This document shows positions 1-7,865 of a stretch of DNA of 31,193 nucleotides, piece after piece. The notes under the pieces were generated by a model. It saw only the letters and a list, made by a program, of their open reading frames with translations, made no database searches and had not been told where the DNA came from. Origin of the DNA: a bacterium (GTDB lineage Bacteria > ARS69); NCBI GenBank assembly GCA_025774805.1, contig JALGZR010000039.1, positions 1 to 31,193 of the forward strand. Direction: 5' to 3'. The stretch's first letter is position 1, and each line of letters starts with the position of its first letter. A program made the position numbers and the translations under genes.

Positions 1-340
1 ACGTCGATCTGCCCTCGAATCTCCGGACGCTCACGTAGGCCTTGAGGAAGACCTCCTGCGCGAGATCCTCCGCGTCCCCTTCGGAGCCGGCGAGAAATCG
101 ACAGTTCGTGACCACTTGGTCCTGGTAGCGCTCCACGAGAACGCCAAACGCGCGCGTGTCCCCGGGAATCGCCTCCGCGGCCGCTCTCGCGAGAACCTCA
201 TCGGGCTCGAAACGGTCGAACCGGCTCGAGGAACCTCGTGTCTTCAAGACGCATCTCGGGGCGGATAGGTCACCGAAAACCTCCCGGCGCGGGCCCACGC
301 GCACCTCATACTTCTCGGGGCTCCGACGGACTCCCGTCAC
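1..340 (-). CDS. ECF-type RNA polymerase sigma factor, partial (N-terminal part)
   Basis: The minus-strand frame is open from the window edge up to a GTG at 340 (113 codons), and the gene continues beyond the window. The readable part contains DTRAFGVLVERYQDQV followed by EGDAEDLAQEVFLKAY and RRFEGRS. This is the region 2.1-2.3 pattern of ECF (sigma-70 family group 4) sigma factors, which bind core polymerase and melt the -10 element. The start is uncertain. GTG 340 has a GGAAGGG just upstream, GTG 304 and GTG 298 lie in the same frame, and TTG 247 would give a more usual short N-terminus. It lies 32 nt after the ATP-grasp gene on the same strand, so it is probably the last or a late gene of that operon. 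No anti-sigma factor is visible, but one could lie outside the window. Confidence 0.8.
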   Translation of the reverse strand, partial: MTGVRRSPEKYEVRVGPRREVFGDLSAPRCVLKTRGSSSRFDRFEPDEVLARAAAEAIPGDTRAFGVLVERYQDQVVTNCRFLAGSEGDAEDLAQEVFLKAYVSVRRFEGRST

Positions 341-372
341 GGGCCCTTCCGGGCCCGACCTTCGCTCGATTC

Positions 373-1419
373 CTAGAGCGTCGCCATCTCCACGTTGTCG
401 AAGTTGCGCCGGTAGTAGGACATGTACTCGACCTTGCGCTCGAGGGCCGCGATGACGCCGTGCGAGAAGTTCACCTGCTCGAACTTCTGGGCGCTGCCCA
501 GGCCGCCCGGACTGAAGACGTTGATCTCCATCAGCTTGTCGCCGACGATGTCGAGACCCACGAGGAACATCCCGTCCTGCACGACCTTGGGTCGCACGAT
601 CTCGGCGATCCGCATGTGATCGTCGGTGAGGGCGGCCCGCGCCAGCCGGCCGCCCGCGTGGATGTTGCTCCGCATGTCGTCCCCGGACCGTATACGTCGG
701 AACGCCGCGTACTTGCCCCGGTAGCGAAGAGGCACGCCGTTCATGAGGAAGAGCCGGGTGTCCCCCTGCTCGGCCGCGGGCAAGTACTCCTGTGCGATCA
801 CGTAGCCGTCCCGACTGACGGCGTCGACCATCTGGTTCAGATTCGGGCCGTCGCTCTCGCGCACGAGGAAGACACCCTGGCCGCCGGAGCCCTGCAGCGG
901 CTTGAGCACGATGGTGCCACCCTCCTCCTTCCAGAAGGCGCGAACCTCCTGCCGATCGCGCGTGATGATCGTACGCGGGCGGACCTCCTCCGGGAAGAGC
1001 TCGAAGTACATCTTGTTCATCGCTTTGGCGAGGCCGTTCGGATCGTTCAGCACGATGAGCCCACGGCGCATCCCGACCCGTCCGAAGTCGATCCCGGCCC
1101 CCTGGGCCCAGGCACGATGGGTCGCGTCGACCGACGGATCGCTCCGGAGCATGAGAACGTCCAGATCGTCCACGGTGATTCGCTCGACTCTCGCGTTGCG
1201 GCCGGTGAGGTCGGCCAGGTAGGTCTCCGAGGACTTGTACTTCGTGCGGGGGGCGGTGCACGCCCGCGCCCGCACCATGTCGTCCGCGTCGTAGGCGAAC
1301 TCCCCGGCCCCGATGACCCACGCCTCGTGGTCGCGATTGATGGCGGCCATCGCGAGGCGCGTCGTCGTGTAGCCGGTTTGCTCCGTGCGGACCTCGTTGA
1401 CGACGAAACCGATTCTCAT
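373..1419 (-). CDS. Glutathione synthetase-like ATP-grasp ligase
   Basis: The 348-aa product resembles prokaryotic glutathione synthetase (GshB) over most of its length. It has LRSDP near residue 91, the ATP-grasp lysine segment ILKP-like VLKPLQGSGGQG at 171-182, AQEYLPA at 209-215, the glycine-rich SNIHAGGR at 251-258, and the metal-binding FVGLDIVGDKLMEIN at 286-300. ATP-grasp enzymes join a carboxylate to an amine through an acyl-phosphate. The ATG at 1419 is chosen because GAGAAGGAA precedes it and it overlaps the upstream stop by ATGA; the frame stays open further upstream but without family similarity. No GshA (glutamate-cysteine ligase) is present nearby. The QEGLA-peptidase neighbour suggests a substrate other than glutathione, perhaps a peptide or protein end. 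Membership of the ATP-grasp family is firm; the substrate is not known. Confidence 0.85.
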   Translation of the reverse strand: MRIGFVVNEVRTEQTGYTTTRLAMAAINRDHEAWVIGAGEFAYDADDMVRARACTAPRTKYKSSETYLADLTGRNARVERITVDDLDVLMLRSDPSVDATHRAWAQGAGIDFGRVGMRRGLIVLNDPNGLAKAMNKMYFELFPEEVRPRTIITRDRQEVRAFWKEEGGTIVLKPLQGSGGQGVFLVRESDGPNLNQMVDAVSRDGYVIAQEYLPAAEQGDTRLFLMNGVPLRYRGKYAAFRRIRSGDDMRSNIHAGGRLARAALTDDHMRIAEIVRPKVVQDGMFLVGLDIVGDKLMEINVFSPGGLGSAQKFEQVNFSHGVIAALERKVEYMSYYRRNFDNVEMATL

Positions 1420-3329
1420 TTCCTTCTCCGATCGATCAGGTCGAACACGTTCACTCCGTTTCGTAGTCGGATCACTCTCTCCGGGGCGCCCGGAAGCTCG
1501 AGCCAGCGGGGACGGAGGGACGGCTCCCGCAACACGCCCCGCCACTGCAGCTCCCGGATGATCTCGATGTGGGACCGGGCGATCTTCCCCACGAAGAGGA
1601 TGTCGAGATCTCCTCCCTGTTTCAGGTAGTCGAGCAGCACGGTCAGTCCCCGGAGGTAGACCGCATCCTTCGTGAGCCCGCCGCTTCGGAAGACGCGCAT
1701 CGCGACCGTGAAGGACGTGCTCTGATCGAAACCGTAAGCCTGTCGCAGCTCCTCGAATACCTCGGGAAAGGAGGCCCCGTCCAGCATGCGACGCACGGCG
1801 ACGACCCGGGCGGCCAGGAGGCGCAGGCGGGGTCGACTGAGCCCCCCCGCGAGGTACTCGGCGGTCACGGCCAGCCCCTCCTGGAGTTCCTCGTAGCCTG
1901 CGAGCCCGACGTGGAGCTGCCGGAACGGCTGCGCCCTCGCGTTGAAGTAGGTCAGGACGTGCGTCCCGATCTCGTGGCTGAGGAGGGCCTCGACCCGCGA
2001 GAGGGGGATCCGGGCCTCACGCCCCACGAGCAGGTTGCCGCGGGACACCATGAGTCCCGTCACGTCTTCCCGGATCTCGACGGTGGCGGTGACTCCCGGG
2101 TCGATTCTCCGGTAGTGGTCGATCTCCGCCCTCGCGCGCTCGGCGAACTCCTCGGCGCCCAGCGCGTTTCGCGTGCTGTCGTCCCGGGTCCGCCTCGGTA
2201 GTCGATTCAAGAGCTCGTAGGAAAGGCTGAGGAGGCCGTCATCCACTCCTCCGTAGAGCTGGAGGCTTCCGTACCGGAACTCCGGTCGGCCTCGATCGCC
2301 GAGCAAGGTCAGCTTTCGGTCGATCTCGATTTGCTGAAGGCGAAACAACATGTCGAGGGTCGGATCCTCGATCCGCTCGACGGGGATCGCATAGAGTCGT
2401 CGCTTCAGCAGCGACGGGTCGACCGGCAGGGGACGCGAAACGAAGACCGGCTCCGTCTGGAAGCGGTTCCGGCGGAACTCGCGCCAGGCCTGGGCCGAGT
2501 TGACCGGGGTGACCTGAAGAAGGAAATCGAAGCTCCCGCTGACGCTCGCGAGTTCCCGGTCGACGTCCCACACCGCCTTGACCACGCTCCGGCGCCCCAG
2601 CGCGTGGTAGTGAGGTGGGCGGTGCGTCGTCTCACGGCGAGTGAACTCGAACGCCGCCCGCTTCAGCGCGCGCGAGAGACCACGGTGGAGAGCGCGGCGC
2701 ACCAGCGGCAGGGACTGGCCCGCTTCCGCTGCGCGGTACACCGGGCGCACGGCGATTCCCAGGATCGAGCACGGCGCCTCGCCGCTCGCCGCGCGGAGCG
2801 GCAACGGCGGAAGTCCGGGGGGAGCGACCCGCGCCGCCGGCACGACTTCCACCCGGGCGAGGTCCCCCTTGATCCTGATTTCCCCGAGGGCGCGAGAGAG
2901 CGTCTGGACGGTCGAGCTCAGCCGATGCCCCCTCGCGCGGAGCACTCGAAAGTGGGGAGAGTAGGGTCCCTGATCTCCCGACTCGTCCGGCCCGTCCGGA
3001 TCGGCCCAGATCTCGAACAGCAGGAAGGCTCCGAAGCTCGGGGCGAACGTGTCCACGACGGCCCGAACGAGGGCGGTCACGCCCGGGCGGTGCTCGCGCG
3101 CCGAGGAGGCCAGAAGATAAGAAGCCTCCCCCGTGACCAGGCGGTCGGTCTCGGGATCCTCGCGATCCTCCGGTCGACGGTAGACGACCAGGAAGGGGAG
3201 CTGCCGGTCGATGTGCACCCGCCCCCATCCCGGGAGGCTGCGCCTCAGGGGAGCGCCGTCGCGGAGCCGCGCGCACGCGCTCTCGATGAACTGCTCGGTG
3301 ATGCGGGTGGGCTTGCGACGAGCGTCCAC
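1416..3329 (-). CDS. QEGLA-motif (DUF1704, MATCAP-related) metallo-carboxypeptidase
   Basis: The 637-aa product has the zinc-binding HEIGTH at 452-457 and the ELQEGLA segment at 481-487. These are the two signatures of the bacterial 'flavohemoglobin expression-modulating QEGLA motif' family. As known from the literature, the same DUF1704 fold in animals is MATCAP, which removes the C-terminal tyrosine from tubulin; its metal ligands are the HExxxH histidines plus a downstream glutamate, which E484 could supply. The first 300 residues form a separate family-specific region containing LPFLVVYRRP. The GTG start at 3329 shares one base with the TAG of the amidohydrolase gene, with GGGGGAA upstream, and the stop overlaps the ATP-grasp start by 4 bp, so the three genes are translationally coupled. 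The real substrate in bacteria is unknown to me. Confidence 0.88.
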   Translation of the reverse strand: MDARRKPTRITEQFIESACARLRDGAPLRRSLPGWGRVHIDRQLPFLVVYRRPEDREDPETDRLVTGEASYLLASSAREHRPGVTALVRAVVDTFAPSFGAFLLFEIWADPDGPDESGDQGPYSPHFRVLRARGHRLSSTVQTLSRALGEIRIKGDLARVEVVPAARVAPPGLPPLPLRAASGEAPCSILGIAVRPVYRAAEAGQSLPLVRRALHRGLSRALKRAAFEFTRRETTHRPPHYHALGRRSVVKAVWDVDRELASVSGSFDFLLQVTPVNSAQAWREFRRNRFQTEPVFVSRPLPVDPSLLKRRLYAIPVERIEDPTLDMLFRLQQIEIDRKLTLLGDRGRPEFRYGSLQLYGGVDDGLLSLSYELLNRLPRRTRDDSTRNALGAEEFAERARAEIDHYRRIDPGVTATVEIREDVTGLMVSRGNLLVGREARIPLSRVEALLSHEIGTHVLTYFNARAQPFRQLHVGLAGYEELQEGLAVTAEYLAGGLSRPRLRLLAARVVAVRRMLDGASFPEVFEELRQAYGFDQSTSFTVAMRVFRSGGLTKDAVYLRGLTVLLDYLKQGGDLDILFVGKIARSHIEIIRELQWRGVLREPSLRPRWLELPGAPERVIRLRNGVNVFDLIDRRRK

Positions 3330-4114
3330 TATTCCCCCACTTCCAGCTCCCGGCGCAATCCCTTCGCCGCCGTCCGCAGCACCTCGTGCACGGCTCGAAG
3401 CTCATCCTCGTCCGGTCGGCCCGTCCACTCGTCCATGAAGAATTTCTTGAATTCCACGGCAAGGCAGCACACCGAGTCGGGAAACGTCGCATGCAACCAG
3501 CGTGAGAAGTGCCCGCCGCGAAACTTCACGTTCTCCCGAACGTCGAGCCGGCGTCCCCGGAAGTCGAAGCCGCGGACGTCCGCGAGGAAGCCATCCACGA
3601 GCTTCGCCCACCTCTCCCGGTCCATCGTTCCGGTGCCGAGGTTCACCTCCGGATTGCGTGCGGGATCGTCGTGCGGGGCCTCCGGGCCCTCCCGCCGATG
3701 GTTGTAGGAATGGAGATCCAGGACGACCACCCGTCCGCATCGCGACACCAGCCGCCCGACGACATCGCCCATCGCGGCGTAGAAGTCGTCGTACCGCGAG
3801 AGGGATCGCGCGATGATCTTGGGCGGTGGGGGGCTCTTCCAGACGCGCAGGCCCCACGCGTCCGCCGGCTTCAGGTAGACCGCCTTCTCCCGCGCCCGGT
3901 TGAGATCCACCTCGAATCGCGATTGACGGACGACGACCCTCGTGGGAGCCACGTCCGTCCACGTTCCGGTGAACGGGTCCTCCTCGCGGAGACGATCCGC
4001 GTCGCTCAGAAGCATGAGTTCCGCGACCTCTCGGCGGAGCCCGTGGCCGTCATGGATCGCCGTTGCGATCAGAGGGCCTTCGCCCTCCTCGATGTGCCAG
4101 GCTTCCTCGTTCAC
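3329..4114 (-). CDS. N-formylglutamate amidohydrolase-like protein
   Basis: The 261-aa product carries the N-formylglutamate amidohydrolase (FGase, HutG-type) pattern. Readable pieces include a DRLREEDPFTG segment, FEVDLNR, VVLDLHSYNHRR, PEVNLGTG, FRGGHFSRW and the C-terminal AVEFKKFFMDEWTG. FGases are zinc enzymes that hydrolyse an N-acyl amide, releasing formate and glutamate at the end of one histidine-degradation route. No hut genes are present. The gene instead heads an operon with a QEGLA peptidase and a GshB-like ligase, so the substrate is more likely an N-blocked glutamyl or similar small compound (inference). The ATG at 4114 is the first good start and follows a 216-bp gap that should hold the promoter. 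This assignment is secure at family level only. Confidence 0.85.
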   Translation of the reverse strand: MNEEAWHIEEGEGPLIATAIHDGHGLRREVAELMLLSDADRLREEDPFTGTWTDVAPTRVVVRQSRFEVDLNRAREKAVYLKPADAWGLRVWKSPPPPKIIARSLSRYDDFYAAMGDVVGRLVSRCGRVVVLDLHSYNHRREGPEAPHDDPARNPEVNLGTGTMDRERWAKLVDGFLADVRGFDFRGRRLDVRENVKFRGGHFSRWLHATFPDSVCCLAVEFKKFFMDEWTGRPDEDELRAVHEVLRTAAKGLRRELEVGE

Positions 4115-4330
4115 TCCATCCTCCCCGGGCGGTTACCGCCGTTCGGGATTGCTGGCCATGTCCTCTCGTTCCGCCGCGCTCTTGGGCACGAGTACACCAG
4201 ATCGCGGCCGAGTATATCGAATCGCGTCATCTTCGGCGGCACGGAGATTATCGAACCCCCGTCGCGGCGCCCGGACGGAAATGCCGGCTCCGGTCCGGTC
4301 GCGCATCGGCGGGACTCGCAGGGCCGGCGA
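4115..4330. other. Intergenic leader of the amidohydrolase operon
   Basis: This is the 216-bp gap upstream of the minus-strand amidohydrolase operon. It contains a small perfect hairpin, GGCGG-TTA-CCGCC, around 4129-4141. On the minus strand a TATACT at 4216-4211 could be a -10 element, but no convincing -35 lies 16-18 bp upstream. A nine-codon minus-strand reading frame (MASNPERR) preceded by GAGAGGAC ends inside the hairpin. I see no larger gene. Confidence 0.3.
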
Positions 4331-5647
4331 CTAGGGGCTCGATTCGGCGTCGGAACCGCCGGAATCCCTCTCGACCAGCACGCGAGAAACCCTCGTTGGC
4401 TCCGACGCGAGGACGGTAATCGTGTGGTCCCCCAGCCGAACGATCTCTCCGGCGCGCGGGATGTGTCCTAGCGACTCGATGAGGATCCCGCCCACGCTGT
4501 CGACCCCGAGTCCCTCCGGGATCCGGACGCCGCACTTCTCGGCAAAATCGTCGATCGGACACCTCGCGTCGACCTCGAAGCCGTCTCCCCTCTTCACGAT
4601 GAGCGGAGCCTCGTCGGCGTCGAACTCGTCCTCGATCGGCCCGACCATCTCCTCGAGGACGTCCTCGAGCGTGATCATTCCCGAGACGGAGCCGTACTCG
4701 TCCACGAGGATGGCCATGTGCGTCTTCGCCTTCTGGAACTCCTTGAGCAGGCTGTCGAGCTTCACCGTCTCGGGGAGGAACACCGCCTCACGGGCGACTT
4801 GCACGAGCGACGCCAGCTCTCCATCGAGGGTCATGGCGTTGAACACGTCCTTGATGTGGACCGTTCCCAGGATGTGGTCCAGATCTCCTTCGCACAGGGG
4901 CAGCCTCGTGTGGCCCGATCGGGAGGCCTTCTCGAGCTTGTCCTTCATCGAGTCGTTGCGGTTCAGGTACACGATCTGATTGCGTGGCACCATGTACCGG
5001 CGGGCCATCTTGTCCGCCAGGTCCAGGACGTTCTCCATGATGCGCCGCTCTCGGGCGCTGAGGTGACCCACCGCCGCCGACTGCGTGAGGATGACCCGCA
5101 CCTCTTCCTCCGTGATGGCTTGGTCATGCTCCGAAACGGTCTCCAGGCCCACGAGCTTGAGAATCCCGTTGCTCGAGACGTTGATCAGCCAGATGAAGGG
5201 CCTGAACATCCGATAGAACAGCGCGAGCGGGTAGGCGACCAGAAGAGTGGTCTCGCGGGCCTTCTGAATCGACGCGATCTTCGGGGCCTGTTCTCCGACG
5301 GTCAGGTGCAGAAACGTGATGACGCCGAAGGCCAAGGGGAAGGCGACGTAGTGCACCCTCTCCTCGGGCAACCCGAGAGTTCGAAACGCGGGCTCGATCA
5401 TCCGGGCCACCATGGGCTCGCCGGCCCATCCCAGGCCCAGACTGGCAAGCGTGATGCCGAGCTGACAGGCCGAGAGGTAGGCATCCAGGTGTTCGAGCAT
5501 GTGGTGGGCGAGACGCGCGGACCTGTCGCTGCGATCCGCGGCGCGATCGATCTCCGAGCCCCGAACCTTGACGAGGGCGAACTCCGCCGCGACGAAGAAT
5601 CCGTTCGCTCCCACCAGGAGCAGGACGACAACGATCTGCCAGATCAT
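4331..5647 (-). CDS. CNNM/CorC (HlyC)-type membrane protein with CBS pair
   Basis: The 438-aa product has the three-part architecture of the CNNM/CorC family. An N-terminal DUF21 membrane domain (about residues 1-190) starts directly with a hydrophobic helix and GANGFFVAAEFALVKVR. A CBS-domain pair follows (about 205-330, with MVPRNQIVYLNRN, GTVHIKDV and MAILVDEYGSVSGMITLEDVLEEMVG). A C-terminal CorC_HlyC transporter-associated domain ends near VLVERD. The family exports or controls Mg2+ and divalent ions, with the CBS pair sensing nucleotide or Mg2+. The ATG at 5647 was chosen over longer frames because the family begins exactly with this first helix and because it overlaps the stop of the preceding protease stump (ATGA). 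With MgtE at 16079, the window holds two Mg2+-related systems. Confidence 0.9.
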   Translation of the reverse strand: MIWQIVVVLLLVGANGFFVAAEFALVKVRGSEIDRAADRSDRSARLAHHMLEHLDAYLSACQLGITLASLGLGWAGEPMVARMIEPAFRTLGLPEERVHYVAFPLAFGVITFLHLTVGEQAPKIASIQKARETTLLVAYPLALFYRMFRPFIWLINVSSNGILKLVGLETVSEHDQAITEEEVRVILTQSAAVGHLSARERRIMENVLDLADKMARRYMVPRNQIVYLNRNDSMKDKLEKASRSGHTRLPLCEGDLDHILGTVHIKDVFNAMTLDGELASLVQVAREAVFLPETVKLDSLLKEFQKAKTHMAILVDEYGSVSGMITLEDVLEEMVGPIEDEFDADEAPLIVKRGDGFEVDARCPIDDFAEKCGVRIPEGLGVDSVGGILIESLGHIPRAGEIVRLGDHTITVLASEPTRVSRVLVERDSGGSDAESSP

Positions 5648-5925
5648 CGTTCCAATTCTCGCATCGGCCCGATCGTACCTCTCAAGGCGATGAGCGGCGA
5701 CGTCAGGCGAGTGCCTCCCGGCCGGCCTCTTCGAGCCCGCCAAGAAGGCCACTTTGCCTGGCAACCGAAGATCGCGAGGAGGAACCCCACCTCGACGATC
5801 GTGGCGGCGACCGATCGGCTCGTCTCCCAGTGCCCGAACGCGATCCAGCCGATGAGGAGCAGGAACGTCGCGTGATCGTGGACCCCGATCCCGGCGAACT
5901 CCCCGATTCTCCACGACCACTTCAT
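5644..5925 (-). pseudogene. Truncated site-2 protease (peptidase M50) remnant lacking HExxH
   Basis: The first 55 residues (MKWSWRIGEFAGIGVHDHATF, then a hydrophobic stretch ending AIFGC) match the start of bacterial site-2 protease/SpoIVFB-like M50 proteins. In those proteins this is followed directly by V-LHELGHA. Here it continues QAKWPSWRARRGRPGG and stops after 93 aa, so both the zinc motif and all later domains (LDG motif, CBS domains, 350+ aa) are absent. A good ribosome binding site (AAAGGGGAGAG) and the ATG remain, and the TGA overlaps the CNNM start by 4 bp. It may therefore still be translated as a leader peptide that couples expression of the CNNM gene. An internal deletion is more likely than a single frameshift, because no other frame restores HELGH. 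It could alternatively be a small functional membrane protein. Confidence 0.7.
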
Positions 5926-6083
5926 GGAATCTCTCCCCTTTCCGAACCGCCCGGAGTCTCGGATGATCGTATTCTGAAGTCAATCGGTCCGTCGGCCCGA
6001 CGTGATTCCCCTGCGCCACTTGCCCGGCGGGAATCGGGCGACGGGAGAGCCCCACCCCGGTTCGGTCGAGAAGGACGAAAGGC

Positions 6084-7865
6084 TTGCTGTCCATTTCCCT
6101 CCTCATGATTCTCACGGGTCTCGCCGCGATCGAGCCGGAACCGGTCGCCCCGGAGCGGATCGACGCCGCCTACCGGGGACTTCCGGTCTCCTCGTTGGAG
6201 ATCGAGGGGGTGGAGCGCGATCTCCGCGAACCGCTCCGCAGCGGCCTCGCCCTCGCGGGCCGCCGCCGGACGCTCGGACGCGAGCGCGCCCTCTTGTTCC
6301 CCGAGACCCTGGAGCAGGATCTGGCCCGCTGCCGCCTGTTCCTCGCGCGGCACGGCTACCCGGCGGCACGCGTGATTCCCGAGATCCGAGCCGCCGCCGA
6401 CGGGGCGAGTGTCCGGATCACTCTGCGAATCGCTCCGGGGTCGCCCGTACGCATTCGGGAGGTCGTGGCGCTCAGGCTGCCGGACGAAGCCGCTTCCGTG
6501 CGCGAGCCGAGAGCGGGCGACGTGTTCCGGGACGCCGCCGTGCGCGCGGCGGCGGATGATCTGGAGACGCGCCTCCGCGATCGAGGGTACGCTTTCGCCG
6601 AGGTCCAGCTCCGGGTCGAGACCGTCGACTCCACGCAAGTGGACGTGATCCTCGCGGCCGAGCCCGGGACGCGGTACCGGGTCGACCACGTCCGTGTCGA
6701 GGGTGTGAGTCCCGACCTCGTTCCTCTCGTGAAGGCGACTCCCGGATTGCGCACGGGCCGGCCGTTCTCTCCCGCCCGGCTCCGTGAGGCGGAGGTCGAT
6801 CTGCGCGAGCTCGAGCTCTTCCGCCAAATCCGCCTCGACCTCGTACCGCTCGGAGAGGAGCGGCTCGAGGTGCGGTGCGACCTCTCGGAGCGACCGCCGC
6901 GCACGCTCACCGTGGGAGTGGGCTACTTCAGCGACGAGCGGTTCCGCCTGGAGACGGACTGGGTCCACCGCAACCTCCTCGGCGGAGGGAGAGGCGGTCG
7001 GGTGGCCGGCCGGTTCTCGGAGTTCCTCCAGACCGCCCGGACCGAGCTTCTCTGGCCCCGGCTTTGGGGAACGAGGACCCGCGGGGCCGCCGGACTCGCC
7101 GTGCGGCGCGAGGACGAGGAGGCCTATCTGGTCTGGGACGTGCGCCTCGAGCTCACGGCACGCCGCCGATTGTCCCGGGTCCACGCCGTGACCGCGGGGA
7201 TCGCGACCTCCTACGTCGACGTGGAGTCGCGCACCGAGGACCCTGCCGCGATCGAGGAGCCCGCCGGTTTCATCACCGCGCTCCCCGTCTCCTGGACGCG
7301 CGACACCTCGGACCACCCGATCTACCCGAAGGAGGGGTCCCTTACGCGCGTTCAAGTCGAGGTCACGCCGCCGGGGATCGGCTCCGTCGCCCACTACGCA
7401 CGCGGCGAGGCGCAGGCGAGCCTCTACCGTCCGGCCGGAGGTACGGTTCTCGCCGCCCGCGCCCTGTTGGGCGCCGCGCATCCCCTCTCAGGCAGCGAGA
7501 CGGTGCTCGCCAGCAAGCGGCTTTTCTCGGGAGGCAGCCGCTCGATGCGCGGCTTCGGGCGCCGGGAGCTCGGCCCGCGAGACGCCGACGGCGACCCCCT
7601 GGGGGGCGAGGCGAAGGTCGAGGCTTCACTCGAGTGGCGCTTTCCCGTATTCGGGCGCTTCGAGGCCGCCGTTTTCGTCGACGCCGGACAGGTGTGGAGC
7701 GATCCGGCCTCCCTGCAACTCGCGGACTTGCGCTGGGCGGCCGGTCCGGCAGCGATGGTCCGTACCCCGGTCGGTCCGCTCCGCCTCGACCTCGGGTTTC
7801 TCTTCGATCCCGGGGAAGGAGAGTCCCGCCGCGTTCTCCACTTCTCCGTGGGACATCCGTACTGA
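6084..7865 (+). CDS. TamA/BamA-like outer-membrane protein (Omp85, POTRA + barrel)
   Basis: The 593-aa product begins with a short hydrophobic signal sequence (LLMILTGLA) and then has POTRA-like repeats up to about residue 300, with PVSSLEIEGV, PVRIREVV and YRVDHVRVEGV as strand starts. A C-terminal barrel with the bacterial surface antigen pattern follows. The barrel contains the conserved SMRGF motif (residues 487-491) of the lid loop of Omp85 proteins, and the chain ends in an aromatic residue (HPY). Omp85 proteins insert beta-barrels into the outer membrane, and the TamA branch works with TamB. The TTG at 6084 is preferred because AAGGACGAAAGG precedes it and it gives a complete signal peptide; ATG 6105 is the alternative. 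The stop overlaps the TamB start by one base (TGATG), which supports the TamA role. Confidence 0.9.
   Translation: MLSISLLMILTGLAAIEPEPVAPERIDAAYRGLPVSSLEIEGVERDLREPLRSGLALAGRRRTLGRERALLFPETLEQDLARCRLFLARHGYPAARVIPEIRAAADGASVRITLRIAPGSPVRIREVVALRLPDEAASVREPRAGDVFRDAAVRAAADDLETRLRDRGYAFAEVQLRVETVDSTQVDVILAAEPGTRYRVDHVRVEGVSPDLVPLVKATPGLRTGRPFSPARLREAEVDLRELELFRQIRLDLVPLGEERLEVRCDLSERPPRTLTVGVGYFSDERFRLETDWVHRNLLGGGRGGRVAGRFSEFLQTARTELLWPRLWGTRTRGAAGLAVRREDEEAYLVWDVRLELTARRRLSRVHAVTAGIATSYVDVESRTEDPAAIEEPAGFITALPVSWTRDTSDHPIYPKEGSLTRVQVEVTPPGIGSVAHYARGEAQASLYRPAGGTVLAARALLGAAHPLSGSETVLASKRLFSGGSRSMRGFGRRELGPRDADGDPLGGEAKVEASLEWRFPVFGRFEAAVFVDAGQVWSDPASLQLADLRWAAGPAAMVRTPVGPLRLDLGFLFDPGEGESRRVLHFSVGHPY

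Noticed and set aside
2331-3707. Plus-strand open frame of 458 codons opposite the QEGLA peptidase and amidohydrolase genes
   Set aside because: Antisense shadow of two overlapping genes with clear catalytic motifs.
4204-4240. TATACT as a -10 element for the amidohydrolase operon
   Set aside because: No acceptable -35 at 16-18 bp; kept only as a note in the intergenic entry.
5922-7481. Minus-strand open frame of 519 codons overlapping the Omp85 gene
   Set aside because: No recognisable domain; low-complexity Arg/Gly/Glu composition; the plus-strand Omp85 reading frame explains the region.
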